The notes beneath the pieces are model-generated. The model saw only the letters and a list, made by a program, of their open reading frames with translations. It was not told the DNA's origin and searched no databases. A DNA stretch of 59,187 nt from a virus. Positions 45,952-55,680 of this stretch are shown here, piece after piece. Location of the stretch: the IMG/VR virus record IMGVR_UViG_3300031565_000029, positions 1 through 59,187 of that record; one strand, written 5' to 3'. How positions within the stretch are numbered: position 1 is the first letter of the stretch; each line of letters starts with the position of its first letter. Both the position numbers and the translations under genes were made by a program.

Positions 45952-46073
45952 TAATGCTTCACTATGGGTGGGCAAACCCGGATGTCGTCGCAAAGTTATC
46001 TGATGAATTCATAGAGTTTCTTGTAGACGTGCTTGTGTGGAGTAAGAGGATAGAGGTGACGACACGCGTCTAG
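45484..46073 (+). CDS. Tail assembly chaperone, frameshifted long form (196 aa)
   Basis: A -1 shift on T TTT TTA (45,879-45,885) joins the first 134 residues to 62 more (from ITPRENRLKWLEANFSAQKK to KRIEVTTRV), ending at TAG 46,071-46,073. The shifted reading is a well-formed helical protein and fills the otherwise unassigned space before the next gene. This matches the G/GT system of lambda-like phages. Confidence 0.6.
45879..45885 (+). promoter_or_regulatory. Slippery site for -1 frameshifting
   Basis: TTTTTTA is in the right phase (AGT TTT TTA in the zero frame), the same heptamer used by classical -1 frameshift signals. No strong downstream hairpin was identified by eye. Confidence 0.6.
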
Positions 46074-46467
46074 TGCACACGTACAGATAATAGGAGATCA
46101 ACGCCTCAGAGCTAATCTCCTCAACTTCACCAACGCCGTTGATCCAGAAACAACCTCCGCATTAAACGCGGTAGCGGAGAAGATACGGGACTCGGCAAAA
46201 GAAAATGCCCCTGTAGACACTGCGGCGCTACAGAAAAGCATCTCAAAAGAAATAATAACGAAACAGGGAAAGGTGAAGACCATTCGGGTTAGGGTTGGTG
46301 GCCGAGTTCGTAACCCAAAGACAGGGAGGCTGGTCGACTACGCAAGTTATGTAGAATTCGGGACTTCCAAAATGGCGGCACAACCTTTTCTCCGCCCAGC
46401 GTATGTTGAGCACCGACAGGAAGTCATTAAGGCGATTACAAGAGGGATGATGGCGAGGTTGAAATAA
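46074..46467 (+). CDS. HK97 gp10-like tail component, start codon unclear
   Basis: The frame from about 46,081 to 46,467 reads VQIIGDQRLRANLLNFTNAV, then APVDTAALQKSI, a YASYVEFGTSKMAAQPFLRPAY block and a final helix. These are the landmarks of the HK97 gp10 family. It has no in-frame ATG, GTG or TTG near its beginning: the only likely start, GTG at 46,074 after GAGGTGA, is in another frame. A GTG at 46,273 would cut off half of the domain. A one-base sequence error or a real shift near 46,080 is suspected. Confidence 0.6.
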
Positions 46468-48590
46468 TGTCGATGGAAATAGGGAACCTCATAGTTGTTC
46501 TTCAGATGGATTCCAGTAAATTTGAGGCTGGTATGAGTAAAGTCACAGTTTACCTCAACGGTTTCCAGGGAGCGGCGAAGAAAGCGTCTGGTGATCTTGG
46601 TGTCTTGGGGGGGGCGACGAATAAAGCAACGGGATACCTCGACGGCTTCCAGGGTGCCGCGAAGATAGCGTCCGGCATCCTCATGCGCGACCTGGTCCGA
46701 GGATTAACCACCGGCGCCGTCGAAGCCCTTAAGATGGGAGCCCAAATAAAGACCCTTGAAACATCATTCAACGCACTCTCACGGGCGACAGATGAATATG
46801 TGCCCAGCCTCAGCGAACTGCGGACGGCAACAAAGGGCATGGTGTCTGACACCGACCTGTTGCTCAGGGCTAACGAAGCTCTAGCCCTCGGCATCCCAAC
46901 GGAGAACCTTGATGATCTCTTCGACTCTGCGATACGTCTCGGGAAGGCGATGGGCATCGACGCCACTCAGGGCATACAGGCACTCACAATCGGTGTAGGT
47001 CGCCAGAGCCGCCTTGTGCTGGACAACCTCGGAGTCATCGTTAGGGCGGAGAGCGCCTACGAGGAATACGCGGAACGAGTCGGGAAGACAACTGAGACAC
47101 TTACGGAGAACGAGCGACGCATAGCGTTCCAGACCGTTGCATTGGAGAAGATTTCAGAGAAAGCAGCGATACTTGGTGACAACATCAGCGACACCGATAT
47201 GAGCATGGCACAGTGGTCCGCCACTATAAAGAACACGACAACCGCCTTGGGTGAAATGCTTCAACCCCTAGGGGCATTCACTCCGGCATTACAGACGTTG
47301 GGGCCGTCTCTTGGAATCATGGGGGCACAGATACTTCCGACGTTGTCTGCGGCGACTTTGGGTTGGGCTGCTGCGGGCGCACTTGCGGTTGTAGGTGTTG
47401 TTGGACTTATCTCGGTGATGCGTGACTATCAGCAACGCACAGATGAAGTGGCACAGGCACAGAACAGATTTAAGGATTCTCTAAGCGCCGTCGACTTAGC
47501 GACGCAGGAAGTAGAAGATGCTCAACAGAACCTTAAAATCGCTCTTTCTGGTCAAGATGCGGTGTATGATGCGTTGAGTTCAGCGATAGACCGACGTGCT
47601 ATGGCGTCTGAACGTTTAGCGGATGCAGAGGGGAACCTGAAAACCGCTGAAAACGAGTTAATGATTGCACAACAGGATTTATCGGCGTTCCTCGGCTACC
47701 TCTCTGGCGACATCACGGAGTACACGGCGGTAACGGGTAGCATGGAGTACGCGACTCTTGCCGCACAGATGGGGATAACCGCACTTTCCACAGAACTACA
47801 GACTCTACAAGGCATCGCGGCTGCGACGTCCGCTGAGCTTGCTGGGCTAGAGGGTCAGATGACTGGGCTTTCAGATGAGGAGCAGGGACTTAACCTCAGA
47901 ATGTTGAAGGTTGAGGACGCGTTCCGTGATGGGCGTATAACTCAGGAAGAGTACACGGAGCGCGTGGAGACGCTTCGTGGCAAGCTCCGTAACTTGAACA
48001 TCGCTCAGGCAGAGCTAGGCATTCAGATACGGGATACAAGGCGTGAAGAGGAGGAGCAAATAGAGACGCTGTCTGAGACTCAGGGAAACCTTGATGATCT
48101 TATAGCTAAGAACGAGGAAGCGGTCACGGTGCAAGAAGAAGTCGACTCTGCCACGGAAGATGTTGCCGATGCTCGGGACGAGGAGATAGATGCAATCAAC
48201 GATGTCAAAGGTGCGCTTGAAGACCTTGAGACTGCACATGATAATGTCGTGGTGGCACAAGATGCGGCAAGAGAGTCCGCTATTCGAGAAGCGGCTGCAC
48301 TTCGAGAATTAGAGCGTGAATCTCTTGCAGTTGCGGCCGCCGAGAGGCAGCGGGCACAGGATCAGGCATTCCGGGAACAGTGGCAGACCCCCGGAATTAG
48401 TAGAGACTATATGGGTGTAGCTACTGGGGGCGGCACCAGCGTCACCAATGTTGGTCCAACGACGTCCAGCACAATAAACCTAAACGTAAACATGGCGGCC
48501 CCAACCTCCTCCCCGGAAGCCCAGCAGTACGCAAACGAATTCGTGGATGTAGCCCTTCAAGAGTTGGGTCGTCGAGGAGTTATGAGGTAA
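46467..48590 (+). CDS. Tape measure protein (707 aa)
   Basis: The N-terminus has the usual VVLQMDSSKFEAGMSK opening and a tandem repeat (VYLNGFQGAAKKASG and GYLDGFQGAAKIASG). Residues about 100-260 form the conserved helical domain with RQSRLVLDNLGVIV. A hydrophobic segment lies near 285-320 (LGWAAAGALAVVGVVGLI) and a long coiled coil follows. It sets tail length and is ejected with the DNA. A tail of roughly 100 nm would be expected from the usual length per residue. Confidence 0.85.
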   Translation: MSMEIGNLIVVLQMDSSKFEAGMSKVTVYLNGFQGAAKKASGDLGVLGGATNKATGYLDGFQGAAKIASGILMRDLVRGLTTGAVEALKMGAQIKTLETSFNALSRATDEYVPSLSELRTATKGMVSDTDLLLRANEALALGIPTENLDDLFDSAIRLGKAMGIDATQGIQALTIGVGRQSRLVLDNLGVIVRAESAYEEYAERVGKTTETLTENERRIAFQTVALEKISEKAAILGDNISDTDMSMAQWSATIKNTTTALGEMLQPLGAFTPALQTLGPSLGIMGAQILPTLSAATLGWAAAGALAVVGVVGLISVMRDYQQRTDEVAQAQNRFKDSLSAVDLATQEVEDAQQNLKIALSGQDAVYDALSSAIDRRAMASERLADAEGNLKTAENELMIAQQDLSAFLGYLSGDITEYTAVTGSMEYATLAAQMGITALSTELQTLQGIAAATSAELAGLEGQMTGLSDEEQGLNLRMLKVEDAFRDGRITQEEYTERVETLRGKLRNLNIAQAELGIQIRDTRREEEEQIETLSETQGNLDDLIAKNEEAVTVQEEVDSATEDVADARDEEIDAINDVKGALEDLETAHDNVVVAQDAARESAIREAAALRELERESLAVAAAERQRAQDQAFREQWQTPGISRDYMGVATGGGTSVTNVGPTTSSTINLNVNMAAPTSSPEAQQYANEFVDVALQELGRRGVMR

Positions 48591-51074
48591 ATGAGCAGCA
48601 AGCCATACATCCTCAAAATAGAGGGCGTAGAGAAAGAGACGACGGGCGCCATTAACGTCAACTGGGACGTTAAAACGATGGCGGTGTGGGACGCCGTTCT
48701 CCGAGACCCAGAACACTTATCTGGCTTCAACCTCGTCTCCATAGAACGTGGCGGCACGGAGATACTTGGTGGACGCATAGAGAATCCGAGGGCGCAGTTC
48801 AGCGGTGTTGGCCGCGATATGCCGATAAGTGGTTATGATCACACCGTCCGGCTCCGCGACTATAAGACGCCGGTACAGGGCATAGGTATCAGCGATACCG
48901 AGACAACGCTTACACACATAATAAGCGAGACGCCGTTCATCATCTCACCACCAGACGGCACCTTCGAGTACATATCCGAGCTTCGTGATTGGGATACAAA
49001 CCTAGATTTTCTTCAATGCATATTCAGCGACACAACAATAGAGCTTGACATAACCAATCCTGACGACGTGGACTGGGAGAAATTCGAGGAAATAGCGACT
49101 GGAACATACACGCTTCCAAAGATGGGGTGCCACGCCTCATTCTTTTACAACGGAGTCACGCCAAGATTCTACGTGTTCATCCGAGACAACGCCAACAACC
49201 TAAGATATCTTCACAGCGTAGACCTCATAACTTGGACAAACGTAAACACGGGGTACCCGTGTGTAAGCGCTAAATGGGCGGCGAACTATGATGGAACCAA
49301 CGTCATACTCGCGTGGGGGGACGGAGCAAACACCGATGTGGCTACCGGTGTGATAACCGATGGAACCGGTGATATCGTGTGGACGCTGCGCGCAAACGCC
49401 ATAGTCGGCGACGAAATAACGTTTGGTATATGCTTCGACGATCAGGGAGACGCGTGGGTGGTGGGTGACGAGACTCGTGGGTGGGAATCCCTCGACAACG
49501 GGGCGACGTGGAACAACAGGTTCACAAGGCCACTGAATATGTCTCTCGTCGGAATCGCCCCCTTTGGGGTGGATGGTGACATGTATGGCTTCATGTATGA
49601 TCAGACGGCTGCTCCCTTCGACCTCATGGAGTATTACTATGATCGAAACATAGGGTCATTCGTTGTGGTAGGTAATATAGATATCAACGAAGATGTGCCT
49701 TACTTTGACTGTGTGGTCGACGCTACGTATCGGGTTCATATGGTTTATCATGATACCGATGATGCTACCACCAAATACGCGTATGGAACCACCGGCGCGT
49801 GGACGACCATGGATCTATATGTTGGGGTCGTGAACTTTGCGACGGCGTGTATTATGTCTGATGGCAGTTTCTGTGCGTACATATTACATACCTCCGCTGC
49901 GGGTCAACATGTGTGGAAGATGAAGAACGGCGTAGAGACGGTGGAGGAAAACTTCCTTACGCTAGGAACCCCAACATATTTGGATTGTGTTCAAGGTTTT
50001 AACATCAACACGTTGGCAACGGGGCACTGGTTCGTAGGAATCGACGTAGGGGACGATGTGTGGTTTGGTTTGCCGCAGCCTCTTGGTGTAAGACTTATAG
50101 CGGGTGACAATGCGGGGTATTTGATGTCAGAAGCGGTCACGGGACACGGCGGCTTCACGAATTGGGGGCTCTGCACCGCTGAAGGCACAGACATGTCAGC
50201 GACTGAGTGGGATATACTTGATAACGCTAACGTAATCGTCGGGACACCCGATCAGCAACCCAACTTCGATATCGCGGCGATAGGTGTCAACCACATCACC
50301 AATCCAACGATCAAGGTTCGTATAGACTTCGACGGAATCCCCCTCACCCCCATAGTGGGAGAGTTCAGCATCACAGACCGAATGGATGCCGTAACTCTTG
50401 ACACGGATGGAGAAAACTGTTACACCGCCGTTGAACGGCTCGCCACCCTCGCCGGGGCAGAGTTCTGGGTGGAGAAGGATAATGGAACCTACACCGTCTA
50501 TTTCTCAACACGAAGAGGAGAAGACAAGTCCGGTTGGCTGATACTGAAGACGACCACCACCAGCGATGAGCCGGATACCAAGGCAAACATCAAAGTAATA
50601 TCAAAGACGTATGACTGGAGCAGTTTTGCCAACTGCATCCTATTCATCGGAGGTACAGATTCAGGCGGAAACCGGGTGGAGGTAGAGGTTCGAGACACTG
50701 ATAGCATTAGCACAATGGGGCAGGAATACTGGATAACCATCCGTGACGCAGAGGTTACAACCCGTGCCATGGGGAGAACCCGCGCCGCATTAGAACTTGA
50801 GGACCGTAACGCGGTTGTTGAACGCATAGCGGCGAACTTCATAGATAAACACTCAGCCAACGATGTCGGGATAGGTGACAGCGTTTCCCTTATCAGTGAG
50901 TGGCTTGACGGAGACCTCAAGATAGAGGGCAGCCACCGAGTAGTCGTCCTAAACCGTTCATGGGGACCGGCGGGGGAACAGGTTGGCGCAGAGTTCACGA
51001 ACAGGATGCAGAAAGCACAATACTATAATTATCTTCGTGAAACGGATGATCATGCGAGGTGGATCACGGCGTGA
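48591..51074 (+). CDS. Tail hub protein with inserted propeller-like domain (827 aa)
   Basis: The first 140 residues (YILKIEGVEKETTGAINVNW, ISGYDHTVRLRDY) and the last 250 (TAVERLATLAGAEFWVEKDNG, ENNAVVERI-type helix, IGDSVSLISEWLDG) follow the gp27/Tal-type hub pattern. Between them are about 400 residues rich in Trp/Asp repeats (LHSVDLITWTNV, ESLDNGATWNN) like BNR/Asp-box propellers of sialidase-type domains. The insert may bind or cut host surface sugars. It starts directly at the tape-measure stop. Confidence 0.7.
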   Translation: MSSKPYILKIEGVEKETTGAINVNWDVKTMAVWDAVLRDPEHLSGFNLVSIERGGTEILGGRIENPRAQFSGVGRDMPISGYDHTVRLRDYKTPVQGIGISDTETTLTHIISETPFIISPPDGTFEYISELRDWDTNLDFLQCIFSDTTIELDITNPDDVDWEKFEEIATGTYTLPKMGCHASFFYNGVTPRFYVFIRDNANNLRYLHSVDLITWTNVNTGYPCVSAKWAANYDGTNVILAWGDGANTDVATGVITDGTGDIVWTLRANAIVGDEITFGICFDDQGDAWVVGDETRGWESLDNGATWNNRFTRPLNMSLVGIAPFGVDGDMYGFMYDQTAAPFDLMEYYYDRNIGSFVVVGNIDINEDVPYFDCVVDATYRVHMVYHDTDDATTKYAYGTTGAWTTMDLYVGVVNFATACIMSDGSFCAYILHTSAAGQHVWKMKNGVETVEENFLTLGTPTYLDCVQGFNINTLATGHWFVGIDVGDDVWFGLPQPLGVRLIAGDNAGYLMSEAVTGHGGFTNWGLCTAEGTDMSATEWDILDNANVIVGTPDQQPNFDIAAIGVNHITNPTIKVRIDFDGIPLTPIVGEFSITDRMDAVTLDTDGENCYTAVERLATLAGAEFWVEKDNGTYTVYFSTRRGEDKSGWLILKTTTTSDEPDTKANIKVISKTYDWSSFANCILFIGGTDSGGNRVEVEVRDTDSISTMGQEYWITIRDAEVTTRAMGRTRAALELEDRNAVVERIAANFIDKHSANDVGIGDSVSLISEWLDGDLKIEGSHRVVVLNRSWGPAGEQVGAEFTNRMQKAQYYNYLRETDDHARWITA

Positions 51075-51292
51075 AACATAGATTAAGGTATATTGGGGGT
51101 CGTCCGTTTCGGCTGGTCATTAATAACGAACTGATGGTTCTACGTCGTGGCGACGTGATTGAGGTTGACCTTAAGAGCTTCAGCGGTAAACGGATGAAGT
51201 ATTTTGAGAACCTCACCAAAAAAGACGCTGAGAAAGCGATTCGTAGAAAAGAGATAACATCATTGATACGAGAGGAGAAACAGATTAAATGA
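51071..51292 (+). CDS. Small basic tail protein (73 aa)
   Basis: A GTG overlaps the hub stop (GTGA). The RLVINNELMVLRRGDVIEVD segment resembles small beta-barrel tail or baseplate proteins. The C-terminal half is strongly basic. Function is inferred from position. Confidence 0.5.
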   Translation: MKHRLRYIGGRPFRLVINNELMVLRRGDVIEVDLKSFSGKRMKYFENLTKKDAEKAIRRKEITSLIREEKQIK

Positions 51293-51711
51293 CTACCATT
51301 GGAACCGTCACAGTTGACATCGTCACCGTCTACACTCGGCGCGGCTACGGCCTATCCCTCATGGTTGTTGACAACGGGTCTGCACGGTTTAACCAGCTAC
51401 GGGAGCTATGGGCGAAGTCGGATGTTGGTACGGCGGTTCACATGGTTCCGGGGGAACGGCTCTATGGGGAGGACTTGACGGCGGACAGCATTCACACGGT
51501 TTACTGTGACTTCACCGTCGGTACTCCGGGGAAGGTTCAGGACGGCTACTATCTGCTGCGCCCCCAGTTTTCGTTTGTGGAGGATGAGACGCCGGAGGGT
51601 CATAGTTATGCGGCTTCGTTTAACCTGTTTTTCTTGGGGACGACGGCGTATTATCAGGCGGCGTATGGGTTGGTAGACTTGGAAGCACTTGACAGCGATT
51701 GGTCGATATGA
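51289..51711 (+). CDS. Tail protein of unknown role (140 aa)
   Basis: The ATG overlaps the previous stop. It is a beta-rich chain with aromatic residues (YYLLRPQFSFVEDETPEGH). It is followed by the LAGLIDADG gene, which may have inserted next to or within the original transcription unit. Confidence 0.5.
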   Translation: MTTIGTVTVDIVTVYTRRGYGLSLMVVDNGSARFNQLRELWAKSDVGTAVHMVPGERLYGEDLTADSIHTVYCDFTVGTPGKVQDGYYLLRPQFSFVEDETPEGHSYAASFNLFFLGTTAYYQAAYGLVDLEALDSDWSI

Positions 51712-51720
51712 GGGATTTGT

Positions 51721-52434
51721 TTGGACAATAGAACTCTAGTTAGTAATGAACATAGAGTAATAATGAAAATGGACTACATCAACGGAGATTGTGCAAGAGT
51801 AATAGGTGAAAAGTTAAACTATCCATATTGGACGGTTTTGAAACATCTTAAAAGCATGAACGTCGACATCAGAAGCGACCACGCTAAGCAAGTTGATTTT
51901 TCTAAAAAAGAAACTTTGGCATATATAGAAGGCGTTCTTTGCGGTGATGGGTGGGCATATAATAACAAAAAAACATCTCGGTATCACATTGGCATCGATG
52001 CTATTGATAAGGACTTTGTAACAAAATTTAAAAATAGTTTAGAGGACGTTGGTTTAAAAATATGGTTTGGTCAATCTAAAGATAACTGTTGGAGGGCGTT
52101 AGGCAACTCAAAAAGATTGTATATATGGCATAATGAACTACCATACAAAAACTTTAAATCTAATGAAGAAAAGATAGCATTTTTAGAAGGCTTTTATGAA
52201 TCTGATGGGACGAGCGACATACGGAACGTAGTTTATTGTAATACAGATAAAACTCTTTTAGACACAACGCGAAGATATTTAGATGATTTGAATATAGAAA
52301 CCACTTTAACTGGACCATATAAAAACAATTATGACTCCTTATATTATTTTCTTAGAATAAGTAGTGCCAGCTTAGGTAGGTTTATGAGACTAATTAAACC
52401 AGTTAATAAATTCAATAAAGGTGGGATGAAATGA
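51721..52434 (+). CDS. LAGLIDADG homing endonuclease (237 aa)
   Basis: Two LAGLIDADG-type helices are present: LAYIEGVLCGDGWA (about 61-74) and IAFLEGFYESDGTS (about 155-168), each ending in the catalytic acidic residue. An N-terminal helix-turn-helix (GEKLNYPYWTVLKHLKSM) precedes them. It starts with TTG and is much more AT-rich than its neighbours. It is a free-standing mobile element in the tail module. Confidence 0.85.
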   Translation: MDNRTLVSNEHRVIMKMDYINGDCARVIGEKLNYPYWTVLKHLKSMNVDIRSDHAKQVDFSKKETLAYIEGVLCGDGWAYNNKKTSRYHIGIDAIDKDFVTKFKNSLEDVGLKIWFGQSKDNCWRALGNSKRLYIWHNELPYKNFKSNEEKIAFLEGFYESDGTSDIRNVVYCNTDKTLLDTTRRYLDDLNIETTLTGPYKNNYDSLYYFLRISSASLGRFMRLIKPVNKFNKGGMK

Positions 52435-52517
52435 TAATAATGAGAAGTGTGGGATATCAGACGAGTACGGCTCAGGCGAAGCTTGACAGCCTTATTGGTG
52501 TTGACTTAGAGGAGTAA
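52431..52517 (+). CDS. Possible 28-aa remnant or small gene
   Basis: An ATG overlapping the endonuclease stop opens MIIMRSVGYQTSTAQAKL and ends in VDLEE. It may be a small gene or the detached end of a gene split by the homing endonuclease. Base usage is like the tail genes, not like the endonuclease. Confidence 0.3.
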   Translation: MIIMRSVGYQTSTAQAKLDSLIGVDLEE

Positions 52518-52521
52518 TTAG

Positions 52522-54837
52522 ATGCCTTATCATTTGCATGCTTTACCGGTTACGGCGACCAGTTTATCAATCAGACATAAAGGAGAAACATACCCCCTTC
52601 TTTTAGATACCGATACCTTCGATAGAACAGGAGAAGATGGGGACATCCCAATAATTCCCCTCAATGGAGGATGTGAGTTTGTCGGGGAAGTTTTACCTGC
52701 CGAATTTCATAAATGTTGGGATGATAAGATTAATACTTTCACGGCTACGATTGACAGTGGCATTCTCCGGTTGACGGGGTTCGCTAAGAACGCCGGTATA
52801 GTGGGTCGGGGCTGGATAAACAGCCACCATCCACTTCCTATGCTTGACGACCTAGAAGTCACTGTGTCGATGGAGGTTCCGGTTGACGACAGCGGGGTGA
52901 CTGCTGCCCGCGACATATTCTATGAGTTCTACATTAAACAGGATAAAGATGAGATTGACCCATTCGGGGATAATAACTATCTAGTAGTCTACTATGATAT
53001 CGATGAAGAGGGGTTAAAACTCTATATTAAGAAGAGAGTTAACGGAGCCGCAGTTGAGACACTTGCATCAGGTAAAGACTATAATATGGCTAGTGACAGA
53101 GGCGTCGGAGACCTTGAAGCCACGATATGGCGGTTCGTGTTCAACGGCAAACCGGGGACAGTCGGCGCGACCCTCGGCGTCTATCTGAAGCAAAGCAACA
53201 ACCTCGCCAATGCGGAGAGTGCTACGGAACACGAGGTAGTGGACGCGGTGACGGGAGAGCCGTTCGACATCAGCGACTTAGCGTTCAACGTGGGGTATCC
53301 CTGTTACGCGATATACACCCAGAACGCCACCTACTTCGGCACCGCCTACGACTCCGCGAACCGAGCCGCATCAGGATACCTCAGAGTAACCTATCCATCC
53401 CAGTTTAACGTAAACTATAATTACACGGAGGCAAACTACGGGGAAACAGACGTACAACTGTGGGACGGCGACCCGGATGCGGGAGGAATTCGTGTTTATG
53501 ATGAGGACCATATGTTCAGCGGGAAACGATGGATTAGAAACGGGTTAGCCCAGATAACATTAGAAGAAGCCGCCACTGGAATGGATTTCTATGTCTGGGA
53601 TGGCACAAACTACACATACATTGGCTTGTTCAAACACTATGATGCAAACCTTTTATTAAACGATGATTCTCCATCCAACATAGTAATTAAGACAGTAACT
53701 CCTGAAAGAGTCATAGTTGACTTTGACTTAAATACCAGTACTCAAAGAATGACTATGACTCGGGGTAATCCCATGACCAAGTTTGTTTTTAGATATACTT
53801 CAGCGGCTAATAACTGGATTAGAATACAATCAATCATCCCAGATTATGGTTTTACTCAGGATAACGACGTTATGGATCGGTCTCTAGCCATAACCGTGAA
53901 CACAAATGATGTTTACGACAACTTTGCTCTAGCGTGGGATAATGTTAGTGATTGGGTTCTTGTGTTTTGCAGTAAAGAAAAGGCACAGACGAAGATTGAC
54001 TTAGCTGAATATGGTTGGGGTAACATTGATTTTAAAGAGTTTACAGCGTGGTTCGGCTCTATCCCCTTCGCATATATCGTTAACCTGTTCGAGGAAGCCG
54101 AAGACGCCACCCTCGGAGCCGGAACCGCACGGCTGTTCACTGACCCCACCGGAGCATCAACCTTCGTCCGAGCCCAGAGTTCCGCCGCCGGAGACATCAC
54201 ACAGACACTCACCATAATCGGAGACACCGCCACCGGTAGACAGACGGACACAATAGCCCTCAACGGCGCGGCATGGGTAAACGGTTCCATAGACTTCACC
54301 AGAGTCTACGTGCTCCACCTCTCAGCGGTAACGGCAGGCAATATCACGGTACAGGGCAGCGACGCCGGGGCAGTCCATATAATACCCATCGGAACAACAC
54401 ATGTGGACAACTGCGTAATACTGAACGCCCAGACCGAGTACGTGAGACATGACTTCATCGCAGGCACAGACTTACCCGCCGGAAGATACCTAGCCGCACT
54501 CAGAATAAGCGACCTAAACCAAGTGGCAGATGACGTGGAACTAAAGGTCACCAACTTCACCGACAACGAGCAGCGCGGAGAACAAGGCAAACCAATCTAT
54601 GTAACGGCAGCCGCCACATACGGCTACTTCTGCGAGTTCTTCGACATAACAGACACAGATGTGAGCACCCTAGACTCTATGCGTATAACCGTGACGAAAG
54701 ACTTGGCGACCGGCAACGAGATATACGTCGACTACTTCCTCATAATTCCCATCGGCGACGGAATGAATTGGAGCCAAGACCTCGCCCACGGAGCAATCAG
54801 AGGCATAACGCAGCACCCACGGCTAAGTGAACGGTAG
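52522..54837 (+). CDS. Large distal tail protein with lectin-like domains (771 aa)
   Basis: It is beta-rich throughout: a first domain with TATIDSGILRLTGF and GRGWINSHHPLPMLDDLEVTV resembles concanavalin-like sheets, the middle has many Asn/Tyr/Asp, and the last 250 residues (RYLAALRISDLNQVADDVEL) look like a jelly-roll fibre domain. It probably forms part of the tail tip that contacts the host. Confidence 0.6.
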   Translation: MPYHLHALPVTATSLSIRHKGETYPLLLDTDTFDRTGEDGDIPIIPLNGGCEFVGEVLPAEFHKCWDDKINTFTATIDSGILRLTGFAKNAGIVGRGWINSHHPLPMLDDLEVTVSMEVPVDDSGVTAARDIFYEFYIKQDKDEIDPFGDNNYLVVYYDIDEEGLKLYIKKRVNGAAVETLASGKDYNMASDRGVGDLEATIWRFVFNGKPGTVGATLGVYLKQSNNLANAESATEHEVVDAVTGEPFDISDLAFNVGYPCYAIYTQNATYFGTAYDSANRAASGYLRVTYPSQFNVNYNYTEANYGETDVQLWDGDPDAGGIRVYDEDHMFSGKRWIRNGLAQITLEEAATGMDFYVWDGTNYTYIGLFKHYDANLLLNDDSPSNIVIKTVTPERVIVDFDLNTSTQRMTMTRGNPMTKFVFRYTSAANNWIRIQSIIPDYGFTQDNDVMDRSLAITVNTNDVYDNFALAWDNVSDWVLVFCSKEKAQTKIDLAEYGWGNIDFKEFTAWFGSIPFAYIVNLFEEAEDATLGAGTARLFTDPTGASTFVRAQSSAAGDITQTLTIIGDTATGRQTDTIALNGAAWVNGSIDFTRVYVLHLSAVTAGNITVQGSDAGAVHIIPIGTTHVDNCVILNAQTEYVRHDFIAGTDLPAGRYLAALRISDLNQVADDVELKVTNFTDNEQRGEQGKPIYVTAAATYGYFCEFFDITDTDVSTLDSMRITVTKDLATGNEIYVDYFLIIPIGDGMNWSQDLAHGAIRGITQHPRLSER

Positions 54838-55680
54838 ATGAGCACCCCAGATGACCCCATAGAAGGACTCGTCGGCGCATTCAGCGTCGGCGGAACCTTC
54901 ATAGGGCACCTTCTAGGAGTAACCATCCGAGGCAGACGCTTAACCCAGCAGATACGTAACATCGGGAACATAGAAGCAAATAAGATACTTGTAGGAAAAG
55001 TAGATTTCGACGGCGACTCCCGGAAAGCCTTCATATGCGGCGACTTCCTGACATTGTTCAGGGAGAACGTAGCCCACGGAAACGATTTCAGCGGAACCTT
55101 CTACCCCAGAGGACTTCTCGGCTGCGGAACCATATGGGGAAACCTAGTCTTCAAACGATGGAGACTGGAGAACTGGGACGCCGAAAGCGAAGCCGCAAAG
55201 ATAGAGGAAATAGAGTTCGACTTATACAACGTAACAATGGTGAGCGCATTGACAAAAGAATTATGGTTCGGAGTAACAGAACCCGACGGAATCATAGGCA
55301 AACACCCAGCCATCATCCTCACGGATGGGATTGATGTGACGGTCTACGCCCAGATATACATACCGTTCGACTTCACGGCATTAACGTCAGCATACGTGAT
55401 AATTGTGGCGGGGGGGACTGGCAACCTTCGGCGAAGCGTCAGCAGCAACTTCGGCGTACTATGTGGCGCGGAGAACTATAACGCCCACATGGAAGGCATC
55501 GCCGTCGGTCAGGTCGCCGTCACAGCGAGCCGCCTAACCTGTATAGACATAAGCGCCGCGTTGATAGGGCTCGGGGCAAGCGACTTGGTGGGATTAACGT
55601 TCCTCCGGGAAGCAAGCAACGTTAACGACACGGTTAACGAGGATTGTTATTACCTTGGAATCAGAGTGAGGTACACCTAA
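54838..55680 (+). CDS. Two-domain tail protein sharing its N-terminus with the pre-capsid protein (280 aa)
   Basis: Residues 1-138 match the 27,180 protein. Residues about 145-280 (IILTDGIDVTVYAQIYIPFDF, LTCIDISAALIGLGASDLVGL) match the second half of the next protein. It is thus a fusion of a tube/decoration-like unit with a fibre-type unit, and starts directly at the previous stop. Confidence 0.6.
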   Translation: MSTPDDPIEGLVGAFSVGGTFIGHLLGVTIRGRRLTQQIRNIGNIEANKILVGKVDFDGDSRKAFICGDFLTLFRENVAHGNDFSGTFYPRGLLGCGTIWGNLVFKRWRLENWDAESEAAKIEEIEFDLYNVTMVSALTKELWFGVTEPDGIIGKHPAIILTDGIDVTVYAQIYIPFDFTALTSAYVIIVAGGTGNLRRSVSSNFGVLCGAENYNAHMEGIAVGQVAVTASRLTCIDISAALIGLGASDLVGLTFLREASNVNDTVNEDCYYLGIRVRYT

